Source: Thalassobius sp002708925 | GTDB lineage: Bacteria; Pseudomonadota; Alphaproteobacteria; Rhodobacterales; Rhodobacteraceae | NCBI RefSeq assembly: GCF_049803795.1 | Contig: NZ_JBNAGJ010000012.1 | Span: 16,326 to 80,325, forward strand | Length of the DNA stretch: 64,000 nucleotides | Reading direction: 5' to 3' | Shown: piece after piece, positions 1 to 9,423 of the stretch | How the letters are laid out: each line of letters begins with the position of its first letter | Position numbering within the stretch: position 1 is the first letter of the stretch | The notes under the pieces: generated by a model | What the model was told of the DNA's origin: nothing | Databases searched by the model: none | Seen by the model: only the letters and a program-made list of their open reading frames with translations | Program-made: the position numbers and the translations under genes

Positions 1-198
1 ATGGATCATAGCTGGAGCAGGCATTTTCGGATCCATGTCACTTGCCAGATTCCCGACGCACCCACCTTGCGACGACAGCGAAAACTTGCTGTGACAAAGA
101 AGTGCTACCGGGGGTATCGTAAGAGCGAAATTTTGGACCAAATCGTTTTCGGGCACAGACAAACTAAGCCGAAGTACAAGAAGTGAGGCAAAATAGCT

Positions 199-1224
199 TT
201 GGAACTAGAAGAACTCGCAAAGCAGTGCCAAAACTGTGCACAGCATAGCCCAGTGATAGTCTTGGGCAGCGGGGCCTCGATACCGCATGGCATTCGTGGC
301 ATGGGGGATTTGGCCGTTTGGCTCCGCGATAATGTACAGGCCGACGATGGACCGGAAGTCGATGCCTGGACACTTGTTAGAACAGCCTTGGCCGCTGGAG
401 ATCATTTAGAAGCAGCACTAGAAAACAAGCCTCTACCCGACTCCTTGGTTGTCAAGATTGTCCGAAGTACCTGGGACTTCATCGCTCAGGGCGATTATAG
501 CCTGCTCAAATCAGCTATAAAGACCGAGACCATTTTTCCGCTCCGCACCCTATTCACAGGTTTATTCCGAAGTACAAACCGCAATATCCATGTCGTAACA
601 ACAAACTACGACCGCGTTGCAGAGTATGCAGCCGATTCAGGCGGCTACATCCACAACACGGGTTTCCTTCCGGGCTATCTGCGACGGGCCGATGGGGCGG
701 AGAATCTGATTTTCAAACAAGGGGCCAATTTGGCGCGGACGGTCACAGTCTGGAAAGTCCACGGGTCTCTTGATTGGTTTTCAGACCCGCATGGGGGTGT
801 GATGTCGCTACCGATGACGAGCGAGTTGCCCGATGGTTTGGTTCCGTTGATCGTCACGCCAGGTGTAAGCAAATATCAGCGGACGCACGACGAGCCCTTT
901 CGGAGCGCGATACAGGGCGCCGATCGTGTGTTGAGTGCCGCGACCGCATTCATTTGCATAGGATACGGGTTCCGCGACGGCCATATCCATCCGAAGCTGA
1001 TGACGCGTTGTCGTGTGCATGACGTTCCCATCCTTGTCGCAGCGCGCACCTTAACGCCCGAAGCCAAGGATTTTCTCAAGAACAACGCCGGGCGTCACTA
1101 CCTCGCGCTCGAGAACCACGATGAGGGGACGATGGTTTACAACCGTGACAGCCCAGACGGTATTGTTGTTATCGGGGGCAAATATTGGGAGTTGCCTGCA
1201 TTGAACGAATTGATTGGGTTTTAG
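199..1224 (+). CDS. SIR2-domain NADase-like protein of a SIR2-HerA defence pair
   Basis: The 341-residue protein carries SIR2-family landmarks: a nucleotide-binding GSGAS at residues 23-27, TTNYD at 134-138, a VHGSLDW segment at 187-193 with the likely catalytic His, and GYGFRDGHIHP near 255-265. Bacterial SIR2 proteins of this kind degrade NAD+ on phage infection and act with a HerA ATPase, and a HerA-type gene starts 9 bases downstream. The start is a TTG at 199, preceded by GTGAGG at 183-188; I see no better ATG. The 198 bases upstream hold only a short open frame with no recognisable similarity. NAD depletion is known for the family and inferred here. The family assignment is strong; the exact system name rests on the gene pair. 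Confidence 0.9.
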   Translation: MELEELAKQCQNCAQHSPVIVLGSGASIPHGIRGMGDLAVWLRDNVQADDGPEVDAWTLVRTALAAGDHLEAALENKPLPDSLVVKIVRSTWDFIAQGDYSLLKSAIKTETIFPLRTLFTGLFRSTNRNIHVVTTNYDRVAEYAADSGGYIHNTGFLPGYLRRADGAENLIFKQGANLARTVTVWKVHGSLDWFSDPHGGVMSLPMTSELPDGLVPLIVTPGVSKYQRTHDEPFRSAIQGADRVLSAATAFICIGYGFRDGHIHPKLMTRCRVHDVPILVAARTLTPEAKDFLKNNAGRHYLALENHDEGTMVYNRDSPDGIVVIGGKYWELPALNELIGF

Positions 1225-1233
1225 GAGGAAGAG

Positions 1234-2979
1234 TTGGGCATACTTGATTTCAACGATGATGAAAGTCTCGGCAAAATTATTGCCGTCGATACTGCCACTG
1301 TGACGGTGCGAGTCGATGAACTTGAACGCCTCAAACGGATTCAGGTCAATCGGTTGACCGCGATCAGAAGCTCGAAAGCCGGGCAGCACTTAATCGGGAT
1401 AGTTTCGCGCATCACACGCAAAGCAGGTGACGAAACTGCAATAGACGGGTCTGAGGAGGATCCGGAAGCCGCGCTCCCCGAAAACAACCTCGTTCGGGTC
1501 GCTCTGATTGGAACACTCGTAGACAAGGAGGGGCTGAAAGAGAACGTCTTTAAGCGCACCCTAGAGACTGTGCCCGAAATCGATGCGGATTGCTTTTCCT
1601 TGGAAGGTCAGCGCCTGACAGACTTCATGCAGGTCATTTCGCAGGTTTCCGGCGACGGCCCGCAGCTTGATCTTGGTCGCTATGCTTTGGACGAGGACGC
1701 GCGGGCCTTCTTGAACGGCAACCGTCTGTTCCAACGTCATGCCATCGTGGTCGGTAGCACTGGCAGCGGCAAATCGTACACAACTGCGCGGCTCCTAGAC
1801 CAGATTGCCGGTCTTCCACAAGCCAACGTAATCTTGTTCGATATCCATGGTGAGTACCAGACCCTCGATAGCGACGAGTTTCGGCATCTACGCATCGCTG
1901 GGCCGGGGGACATTGGACACGATCGCCGACTGGCCGACGGTGTTCTACATCTACCGTTCTGGCTTCTCGGCTATGAGGCATTGGTCGCTTTGTTTGTAGA
2001 TCGGTCCGATCAGAACGCTCCGAACCAAGCCATGCTCATGACGCGCTGTATCACCGATGCGAAGCGCGCAATGCTTGATCCGGGAAAACACGCCGACATT
2101 CTTGCAAATTTCACTATCGATAGCCCCGTGCCTTTCGATATCGACAGTGTCCACAAGCAACTATCTGACTTGAACGAACAAATGGTTCCGGGCGCTAACA
2201 ACAAGGATAAGCAAGGACCATACTTCGACAAGCTCAGCCGCTTAATCGCGCGATTTGAAGCCAAACGAAATGATCGCAGGCTTGGGTTCATATTTCAGCC
2301 GCCAGCAGCCTGTATGGATATGGCCTGGCTGTCGGAGGTAACGCATTTCCTGATAGGCGGGCGCGGATCGCAAGCTGATGGCAAGGGTGGGATCAAGATC
2401 ATCAATTTCTCGGAAGTGCCGTCCGACATCCTGCCGCTCATGGTCAGCTTGATTGCTCGGCTGATATTCACAGTCAGCCAGTGGACGCCACCAGACAACC
2501 GTCATCCCATCGCATTGTTCTGCGATGAGGCACATCTGTATATCCCGGAGCGTGCATCGTCAGAGTCAGCCGATGAGATCTCTGTCGGGATTTTCGAGAG
2601 GATCGCCAAAGAAGGCAGGAAATACGGTGTTGGACTAGTGGTTATCAGCCAAAGACCATCCGAAGTGAACCGCACCGTTCTGAGCCAGTGCAACAATGTC
2701 ATTGCGATGCGGCTGACCAACGGCGACGATCAATCCGTGATCAAACGGTTGCTGCCTGACAGCCTCGGCGGGTTTGGTGATCTTCTACCGGTCCTCGACA
2801 TCGGTGAGGCATTGGTGGTCGGCGATGCGAGCTTGCTTCCGACGCGAGTTGTGGTGTCCGAGCCGCGCTTCAAGCCCAATAGCGCGACAGTCAATTTCTG
2901 GGATCGTTGGAGTGACGCGGCACCAGTTGCGGGAACGGAAGATGCCGTCCTTTCTTGGCGGAGACAAAGCAATCACTAG
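1234..2979 (+). CDS. herA: HerA-like hexameric ATPase (DUF87), partner of SIR2
   Basis: The 581-residue protein has a HerA/DUF87 architecture: an N-terminal beta-barrel-like region (about 1-110), Walker A GSTGSGKS at 174-181, the Walker B segment LFCDEAH near 428-434 and a late SQRPSEV sensor-type motif. HerA proteins form hexameric DNA-translocating rings. In SIR2-HerA systems the ring assembles with SIR2 to control NAD+ cleavage. Translation starts at TTG 1234 behind a very strong AGGAGGAA at 1223-1230 that overlaps the stop codon of the SIR2 gene, so the two are co-translated. The gene faces sngC convergently across a 43-base gap with no obvious terminator. NurA, the housekeeping partner of HerA, is absent, which supports the defence role. 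Confidence 0.9.
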   Translation: MGILDFNDDESLGKIIAVDTATVTVRVDELERLKRIQVNRLTAIRSSKAGQHLIGIVSRITRKAGDETAIDGSEEDPEAALPENNLVRVALIGTLVDKEGLKENVFKRTLETVPEIDADCFSLEGQRLTDFMQVISQVSGDGPQLDLGRYALDEDARAFLNGNRLFQRHAIVVGSTGSGKSYTTARLLDQIAGLPQANVILFDIHGEYQTLDSDEFRHLRIAGPGDIGHDRRLADGVLHLPFWLLGYEALVALFVDRSDQNAPNQAMLMTRCITDAKRAMLDPGKHADILANFTIDSPVPFDIDSVHKQLSDLNEQMVPGANNKDKQGPYFDKLSRLIARFEAKRNDRRLGFIFQPPAACMDMAWLSEVTHFLIGGRGSQADGKGGIKIINFSEVPSDILPLMVSLIARLIFTVSQWTPPDNRHPIALFCDEAHLYIPERASSESADEISVGIFERIAKEGRKYGVGLVVISQRPSEVNRTVLSQCNNVIAMRLTNGDDQSVIKRLLPDSLGGFGDLLPVLDIGEALVVGDASLLPTRVVVSEPRFKPNSATVNFWDRWSDAAPVAGTEDAVLSWRRQSNH

Positions 2980-3022
2980 CCCTAGGAGCGATGAAAACAG
3001 TCAACGAGTATTGCCGCACATA

Positions 3023-5194
3023 TTATGCTGGGACGATTCTACCGACCATCGCGGTAAGAGTATCGGGCGCAAGCTTGGAAGAAATTGCATCCAACTCCAA
3101 GAGGGGCTGCGACAGGTAAGGATGAAACTTCTCCGACATTAAATTCCCAGCTCCAGCGAACAGATCGACAGGTTCGCCAGATCGAATGTGCGCTAGTACC
3201 GTTTGAAGATCGGGGGTTTCGTCCCCGGCCTCCACCATCAGAAACCCGTCATGCAGTTCGACCGAAAACCCCTCACTTCTCAGTGCTAGCGCGAGGGTTG
3301 ATGTCTTCACAGTACCGACCCGCGTCGCAATGACTGATGTATGCTCGCCAATGGTGTGTAGGTTATTGGCCCTAAACCCCAGCTGTTCATAGTGAGCACG
3401 CGCTTCCTCGAGCATCATCAAAGAGACTGTATCCATGTAAGCTGGGCTGGAATCCCCCTCGAGCACGGCGAACATTCGGTCGATCACTTTGTCATGAATG
3501 TCCCCCGCATCGCCGCCGAAGACGGGCGGCACACCAGCCTTCGCGGGTTTGACGACGATGACCTTTTCACGATCATGGATTTCTTGAACAACCCAACGTC
3601 GCCCAGAGAATATTAATAGCATCCCAGGGGCAAGAACATTATCGATCGGCAGGGTTCCAAGGTCCCGCCCCTCTGCGACCAACCGGAATTCCTCAGGCGT
3701 CTGAAACACCGCATAGAAGCTGTAATGCTCAACCAGTTTTTCGCCCGCGGGTCCCAAAAGCAACAGCCCGCTGCCGACCTGTTCGATCAAGCCGGTTTCT
3801 GGGTGGCCGATTGCACGCAACACATCTGCGAAGACTTCGGTTGTGACCTTCCGAAAGGGGCCTTCGCGGCAGAGCACATTGTAGACCACGCTTGCAGACG
3901 CACCGCCGCGCTGCGCTATGACTGACAGTATCTGGTGGACGAGCGTCGAGAGATGAAGCGCCTGAGGTTTTGGAGGTTCGCACCAGCCTTCCAGCAGCAA
4001 GTCTATCATCGCGATGGACCTGATCAGGCCGAGGCGAAGACGATCCACGAAACTGCTCTCCGGCGTCAACTTGGCTTCGACAGCATACTGCCTGAGAATG
4101 GCCGGCTGTCCTTCACGCCGGCCTGATCGGCCAAGCCGTTGTCGCAACGCGGCGACGCTGAATGGCGCACCGATTTGAGCCACGCAGGTCACGTCACCGA
4201 TGTCGATTCCAAGCTCGAGCGTCGATGTGCAAACGGCTGTCGTCGGTTTCGCAGGGTCCTTCAAGCGCCGCTCAACGAAGTCACGGTGTTCTCGGGAGAG
4301 GCTCGCGTGGTGGGGATAGAATTCCTGTGGCAGGTGCTCCCGTTCGCAAAGCTCCCGCAACCGATCTGCGTAAATCTCGACCCGTTGACGCGCTCCGGCG
4401 AAGACCAGGTTGTCGCTGCCTCGAAGGTGTTTGAAAAGATGTGCTGCGATCGCGTCCGTTGCGGATGGGCTGTTTTCATCTTCATCGCCGGAAAGGTAAC
4501 CGCGAAGCTGAAGCTTCAATTCAGCCTCGCCGCCATCTGCTTCGATCAGCTGGACAGCGTTTGCGGCGTCAGGGCGAAGATAGGCCTTAGCGAGGTCCAT
4601 GTCGCCTAGCGTAGCTGACAGACCTATCCGACGGATTGGGCGCTTTATCGCGAGCTCGAGCCGTGTGAGCAGTGAACGAAGCTGGACACCGCGTTCGCTG
4701 TCCAGAACTGTGTGCAGCTCGTCGATCACGACCGCCCGTGTCGCCCCAAACAGGCGGGCAATTTCCAAACCGCGACGAATGAAAAGCGCCTCAAGGGACT
4801 CTGGGGTTATCAGAAGGATCCCTTTTGGAGATATCAACGCGCGCGTCTTGATGGATTGCGAGACATCTCCGTGCCAGGGAACAACCGGAAGCTCTGCTTC
4901 CTGGCAGATGCCCTCCAGCCGCATGGCCTGGTCCGTGATCAGGGCTTTCAGCGGACCGATGTAGAGCAGGTCGAAGCCGGTGCCGCCCGACGGCTCGTCA
5001 AGCACCTGTGAAATCAACGGCAGGAACGCCGCCTCGGTCTTTCCGCCCGCCGTAGAAGCTGCAACGATTAAATCGGCATTGGATTCGCAGATCGTCCGGA
5101 TGGATCGCGCCTGGATGTCGCGAAGTTCGCGCCAACCTTTCTGGCGTATCCATTTCTGCACAGGCCTCGCCAGTTTGTCGAACGCACTGCTCAT
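3023..5194 (-). CDS. sngC: Shango defence helicase SngC (Lhr-like DEAD/DEAH box)
   Basis: This 723-residue superfamily 2 helicase has motif I ASTAGGKTEAA at about 46-56, the DExH box DELH at 158-161, motif III SATLG near 195 and a motif V/VI block containing LELGIDIGD and RLGRSGRRE near 345-375. The layout is like Lhr-type helicases, but the protein is shorter. It is the last gene of a minus-strand operon after a TerB-domain protein and a DUF2791-type ATPase, the gene set described as Shango anti-phage defence. The start ATG at 5194 lies 5 bases beyond the sngB stop at 5200. Helicase chemistry is certain from the motifs. The Shango assignment rests on the three-gene context, and the other reading (a helicase from another BrxC/D-linked system) is less likely. 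Confidence 0.85.
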   Translation of the reverse strand: MSSAFDKLARPVQKWIRQKGWRELRDIQARSIRTICESNADLIVAASTAGGKTEAAFLPLISQVLDEPSGGTGFDLLYIGPLKALITDQAMRLEGICQEAELPVVPWHGDVSQSIKTRALISPKGILLITPESLEALFIRRGLEIARLFGATRAVVIDELHTVLDSERGVQLRSLLTRLELAIKRPIRRIGLSATLGDMDLAKAYLRPDAANAVQLIEADGGEAELKLQLRGYLSGDEDENSPSATDAIAAHLFKHLRGSDNLVFAGARQRVEIYADRLRELCEREHLPQEFYPHHASLSREHRDFVERRLKDPAKPTTAVCTSTLELGIDIGDVTCVAQIGAPFSVAALRQRLGRSGRREGQPAILRQYAVEAKLTPESSFVDRLRLGLIRSIAMIDLLLEGWCEPPKPQALHLSTLVHQILSVIAQRGGASASVVYNVLCREGPFRKVTTEVFADVLRAIGHPETGLIEQVGSGLLLLGPAGEKLVEHYSFYAVFQTPEEFRLVAEGRDLGTLPIDNVLAPGMLLIFSGRRWVVQEIHDREKVIVVKPAKAGVPPVFGGDAGDIHDKVIDRMFAVLEGDSSPAYMDTVSLMMLEEARAHYEQLGFRANNLHTIGEHTSVIATRVGTVKTSTLALALRSEGFSVELHDGFLMVEAGDETPDLQTVLAHIRSGEPVDLFAGAGNLMSEKFHPYLSQPLLELDAISSKLAPDTLTAMVGRIVPA

Positions 5195-5199
5195 CGGCG

Positions 5200-6507
5200 T
5201 CAGAGCTTGAAGCTGATCAGATCATCGTCACCGGGGTCTTGGGCACCAGTCGACTCGTCTACCTCGTTCATGTCTTCGCCGAGGTCTTCGGAGACCTCGA
5301 TCTTTTCGATCAGATCGCTCCACTCGACACCGGGGTTTTGCTCAAGCACGGAAAGCAGGTTCACGAATGCCGTCACCGTATTGCGCGGGGTGCGGAAGTA
5401 AGCTTCACCGATCCGGTCCGAACAATGCGCCATGAAGGCCTCGAGCGCGTCGTCCGGCAGAGCACCGGCATCGTCCTGCATGATCCGCCGCACATTGGCC
5501 AGAAGAACGAAGAGATCTTCAGGGGTCAGGCTGGCCAGCCGGACAACCGGTCCTGAAAGGTCGACCAATCCGTCCCGCGCGAAGGTGTTCTCGGCCAAAC
5601 GCGATTGAAGGGCTTCGTAGCTATAGAGCCCTCGACGGGTGTTCATCAGAAACTCCGGGGTTCCACCCATAAGGAATCCGAGGTTCTCGGCGCTACCCTG
5701 CAGCACATCGTTCAGGATCCGGAGGATCTGTTCGTAGTTTGCATTGCGGGCCTGCGACGAAGTGAGCTTGTAGAGGTTCACCATCTCGTCGAGGCCGACC
5801 AGCAATCCTTTATACCCGGCCTCGCACACGAATGCCGACATCAGCTTCAGATGGTCATAGACACTGGCGTCGTCGATGATCGTTCGCACACCAAGTGCTT
5901 TGCGCGCGTCGGTGCGTGTCGCGAACTCGCCGCGCAGCCATCTCAGGGCTGCGGATTTCAACTCGTCGTCGCCGGTCTCATGGCCTTCCCAATATCGACG
6001 GATGACTTCGGCGAACTCAAACCCTCCGGTAAGTTCTTCAAAGTGGCCAAGGCGTTCACGAATGACGGTCCCCGTGGGCAAATCCCGTTCTTCAGCATCT
6101 CGGTGAGCCTGGCTGACAAATCGCTCCACCACGCTGGCCAATGCCCCGCCATCGGGCTTGGTCCGCGTCGAGAGGTTTCGGGCCATCTCGGCATACAGCC
6201 CGCGAGCTTGTCCGCCGGTCGCGTGAATGCGCCGATCTGGCGCTAAATCCGCGAACATCACGACCAGGCCTTTCTCCAGAGCCACGAGGCGGATCAGGTT
6301 CATGAAGAACGTCTTGCCCGATCCGTACTCCCCGATGATGAACCGGATCGCCGATCCGCCATCGGATATCCGGTCCATGTCCTTGACGAGCTCTTCAATC
6401 TCTCGGACGCGGCCAACCTGAATATGGCGCAAACCGAGTTTGGGCACGACCCCGGCCCGAAGCGCCTGTACGATTGCATCGCGTTCACGTGGTTTCAACT
6501 TAGACAT
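5200..6507 (-). CDS. sngB: Shango defence ATPase SngB (DUF2791/BrxD-like P-loop)
   Basis: The 435-residue protein is an AAA-type ATPase: Walker A GEYGSGKT at 59-66 and Walker B LVGLDE at 236-241. The following region is of the DUF2791 family that also contains BrxD of BREX systems. I place the start at ATG 6507, behind a GGAGGGCAGGG stretch, rather than at an upstream in-frame codon. This start overlaps the sngA stop by 8 bases, which points to translational coupling. The protein probably couples ATP turnover to the SngC helicase, by analogy with other ATPase/helicase defence pairs; this is inference. No BREX methylase, PglZ or BrxC is nearby, so this is not a BREX locus. Confidence 0.85.
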   Translation of the reverse strand: MSKLKPRERDAIVQALRAGVVPKLGLRHIQVGRVREIEELVKDMDRISDGGSAIRFIIGEYGSGKTFFMNLIRLVALEKGLVVMFADLAPDRRIHATGGQARGLYAEMARNLSTRTKPDGGALASVVERFVSQAHRDAEERDLPTGTVIRERLGHFEELTGGFEFAEVIRRYWEGHETGDDELKSAALRWLRGEFATRTDARKALGVRTIIDDASVYDHLKLMSAFVCEAGYKGLLVGLDEMVNLYKLTSSQARNANYEQILRILNDVLQGSAENLGFLMGGTPEFLMNTRRGLYSYEALQSRLAENTFARDGLVDLSGPVVRLASLTPEDLFVLLANVRRIMQDDAGALPDDALEAFMAHCSDRIGEAYFRTPRNTVTAFVNLLSVLEQNPGVEWSDLIEKIEVSEDLGEDMNEVDESTGAQDPGDDDLISFKL

Positions 6508-9028
6508 CCCTGCCCTCCGCACTCATCTTTTCTTTTACCGCCTCCGCAATTTCCAGAGACACGTCATATCCATCATACTCGTCGAGCAGTGCTTCGTTGT
6601 AGGTCTCAAAAGCCCATTCATTCACGACTTCCAAAGCCCCGGATGCCATCAACCCATGCGAGGCGCAGATCGTCTCGAACTCGGTTTCAGACCAATGCTC
6701 TCGAGTGACCAGTTCGAGGACAAGGGCGCCGTGTTTCGGGTCAAGCCCTACCAGCTGGCTTTGGCTGGCAGGCGCGGAGGCACCACTTTCTTCCTCTTTG
6801 ACATCGAAAATCTGACCGAGGACGGACGACACGCGCTCTGTGTCCGAACGAATTGCTGCGATCCGTGAAGCGTCGAGTTTCGGTCCGCTGGCTTTTTCGA
6901 GCGCGGGTATCGCTTCGCCCGGGCGACCCGGTTGCGACGCGCGAACAGTGCGTGGACCATCCGCAACTTCGCCAGCATGCAGGTCGGTGTAGGCAAGCGC
7001 AGGATCAAGTCCCAAAGCCTTGTAGATTTTCTCGATGCTTGCGACTTCGTCGGAGTGAATAATGCCATCGGCATGTGCTGCACCGACCAGCGCTGCCCGC
7101 ATAGCGGCTTGGCTGTCTTGGCCCACCTCCTTCAGTTTGCGCCGCAGAAGCGTCATGTCCGGTGGCACGGCCAGGAACCATTCAAGGTTTGCACGCAGCC
7201 TGCGGCGTTCCTGATCGCTGAGGGCCGTGGCAGAAACCTGATCTTCCAACGCCCTGCGTTCAGGCTCCGCGATGCGACCATCAGCATGGGCGACTAACGA
7301 CCCAAGTGCCAATTCGATCAAGGCGCTTCGATAGCTGTCGGAAACGTCCTCCAGTCTTTCGATGGGTTCGCCCAGACGAAACAGCACAACAGGCTCCTCC
7401 GTCTTGGGCGACCGGAGCGCAAACCGAGGGTCGGGCGCCAGACCGAAACCGAGGCGCGCGAGCGCGTCGGCGGCTCCTGTCATTTGCCGTTTTCCGATCT
7501 TCTCGTTCGTTTCTCCCTCCAGTCGTCCGATCACCTCCTCAAGCGGCACCAATCCCCCGCGATCGACGATATCGCTTGCCCAAGATTTCAAGCGGTCCAT
7601 TTCCTCTGATGGGAAAGCATCCCAAAGTTCAGAGGGTAGCAAGGCATGCGCTTCCACACTTCCGCGGCCGTCAGGGTTTCGGCCCAGGAAGCGACTGAGC
7701 TTGTCGAGGTCGTTCATCACCTCGTCAGCCAGCTCTTGCGCAATCTCGACCGGCTTGCGCAAGCCGGAGATGTCGGGCACGGGTTTGCCATCCACGGTCG
7801 GATTGACTGACCCCTGAAACTCGCTGGAGGCGGCGCGATAGGATGCCGTGAGTGATTTCCGGGGTTTTGTCACTTTGAGCCCATCAGGAAAACGCCGATC
7901 AAACCGCATACGGAAAAGAGCGACGAACTCGTCACGGCACCGCGTCGCGGGAGTTCTCAGATTTGTTTCCGGATGGCAGATGAACCAACTCAGCAACCAG
8001 TCAGCCGTCAGGTTCTCGCCTTTGTCGATCCGAGCTCCGATTGCGTATTTGAGTGAGAACGGAAGTTCCCAGCCCTGCTTCTCGAAAATCGGTTCGATAG
8101 CGTCGAGGTCGGTTTCGGCAAGCATCGCAATGTCGAGGAACTCACCCAAATAGCGCCTGACGGAGTGGTTGTCAGGGTAAAGTGAATGCAGCCGCCGAAC
8201 TTCCTGGACGATATCCTTGGCATCTTCGTTGGACTGATCGACGAAGAAGCGACGCTCCAGCCCGTAGAAGTACAGGAACATGTATCCGGGGTTGTAGGAG
8301 GCGTCGTTGCGCCCGCTGGCCAACCAGTCGAGGTAGGTCGCCCGGCACTGAGGTGAGATATCCGCGTATCCGGGCCAGTAAGGCATACCTTCACCAGCTT
8401 TGTCGGCTCCAGAGCGCGCGACAGACAGAGACGGATCGATATAGGCTCGGCACTTGTCACGATACCCGTAGGTGTTCAGCAAGGGAGCCGTGCCGACATA
8501 GACCATCCCGCCGATGTTGCGGCCGGCGACGCTAGCTGTTTCATAAGACGGGACCCACCCGCTTTTCGATGATCGGACCGATGCGCTCGATGCCACTCGC
8601 GAGGGCTGATTTCGTTCAGCGGCCGCGGCAAGTGCCGGCGCCGCAGACTTTCCAGCCCGAACGATTTCAGCGTAGTCCTGCTTTGGTGGGGAGTAAGCCT
8701 GCACGGCAGCCGGCTGTTTGGACGCGTTGGCTTCGCGAGTTCGTTCGCGCTCACGCTCGATACGCTTGTCGTAGGCACTTGGGCGCGGCACCGGCTCAGG
8801 TCGGGGGGGTAGATTTTCGGAACTCCCCTCAGCTTGCGCCTTTGCAGCGACTTTCCGCGATCTCCGTTTTTCTTGCCACCAGACCAGAATGACGGGAACA
8901 CCAAATGCAAACAACATCTGGCCGCCAATCGGCCAACCCTGAAGCATTGTGGTCACCACGACCATACATAAGAAAAAATACAGGACGAGAAAGAATGTAA
9001 TTCGGAAAAACTTGATTATTGAAGACAT
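6500..9028 (-). CDS. sngA: Shango defence protein SngA (TerB_N-TerB-TerB_C), membrane-anchored
   Basis: The 842-residue protein opens with two strongly hydrophobic segments (about 6-30 and 33-50), followed by a basic linker. A TerB_N domain comes next, recognisable near 180-290 by the pattern ISPQCRATYLDWLASGR and FLYFYGLERR. A TerB-like helical domain follows near 575-690, with acidic ALGSLVAHADGRI and LVGAAHADG repeats, and a TerB_C domain closes the protein. TerB-domain proteins of this build are the first component of Shango. The two membrane segments suggest the complex is tethered to the inner membrane. The start ATG 9028 follows GGAGAGGG. It is the first gene of the three-gene operon. 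Confidence 0.85.
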   Translation of the reverse strand: MSSIIKFFRITFFLVLYFFLCMVVVTTMLQGWPIGGQMLFAFGVPVILVWWQEKRRSRKVAAKAQAEGSSENLPPRPEPVPRPSAYDKRIERERERTREANASKQPAAVQAYSPPKQDYAEIVRAGKSAAPALAAAAERNQPSRVASSASVRSSKSGWVPSYETASVAGRNIGGMVYVGTAPLLNTYGYRDKCRAYIDPSLSVARSGADKAGEGMPYWPGYADISPQCRATYLDWLASGRNDASYNPGYMFLYFYGLERRFFVDQSNEDAKDIVQEVRRLHSLYPDNHSVRRYLGEFLDIAMLAETDLDAIEPIFEKQGWELPFSLKYAIGARIDKGENLTADWLLSWFICHPETNLRTPATRCRDEFVALFRMRFDRRFPDGLKVTKPRKSLTASYRAASSEFQGSVNPTVDGKPVPDISGLRKPVEIAQELADEVMNDLDKLSRFLGRNPDGRGSVEAHALLPSELWDAFPSEEMDRLKSWASDIVDRGGLVPLEEVIGRLEGETNEKIGKRQMTGAADALARLGFGLAPDPRFALRSPKTEEPVVLFRLGEPIERLEDVSDSYRSALIELALGSLVAHADGRIAEPERRALEDQVSATALSDQERRRLRANLEWFLAVPPDMTLLRRKLKEVGQDSQAAMRAALVGAAHADGIIHSDEVASIEKIYKALGLDPALAYTDLHAGEVADGPRTVRASQPGRPGEAIPALEKASGPKLDASRIAAIRSDTERVSSVLGQIFDVKEEESGASAPASQSQLVGLDPKHGALVLELVTREHWSETEFETICASHGLMASGALEVVNEWAFETYNEALLDEYDGYDVSLEIAEAVKEKMSAEGRDV

Positions 9029-9423
9029 TATCGGAACCCTCTCCGAACCACACTATTTTGCACAGCCATCTTTGCAACGACTAACGTCATGGTTGAAGCA
9101 CTTCCCATGCTTTATGCTTGATTGGGCCGATGGCCACATACATCTGTTCGCACCGTTGCGGGCACACCCCTGCCCCAGTGACCGTAACCGGAACGGCCGA
9201 GATGAAGCGTTGCCACGACCATGCGACGGCTGGTCGGGCTGGCTCCGGAGGAGACGGCCGGGCCAGCGGCACGTCGCAGGGAGAGGCGGCGTTTCAGCTC
9301 GGGGAGGGCGGCTGCGCGCAGCCGACCGAGTAGGGCGCGGTCCTGGCCAAAGGGCGGGAGGGGCCAATGTTCCCCTTGAATGCTTCAACTTAAGAATCAA
9401 AAGTTACTTCAACGGCAGGGCCA
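9029..9423. other. Intergenic region without a supported gene
   Basis: This 395-base gap separates the divergent sngA and pRiA4b ORF-3-like genes and must hold both promoters. The stretch 9160-9360 is GC-rich and allows short open frames on both strands, but none shows a recognisable family, a good ribosome site or plausible protein composition. It may be a remnant of an older gene. I see no clear repeat boundaries or RNA gene. Confidence 0.5.

Noticed and set aside
1..186. 61-residue open frame at the left edge
   Set aside because: No family similarity, no ribosome site visible and composition unlike the neighbours; more likely the leader of the SIR2-HerA operon.
9118..9333. Open frame in the gap before the pRiA4b ORF-3-like gene
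   Set aside because: Low-complexity Gly/Ala-rich product without homology; the opposite strand is equally open, as expected in GC-rich DNA.
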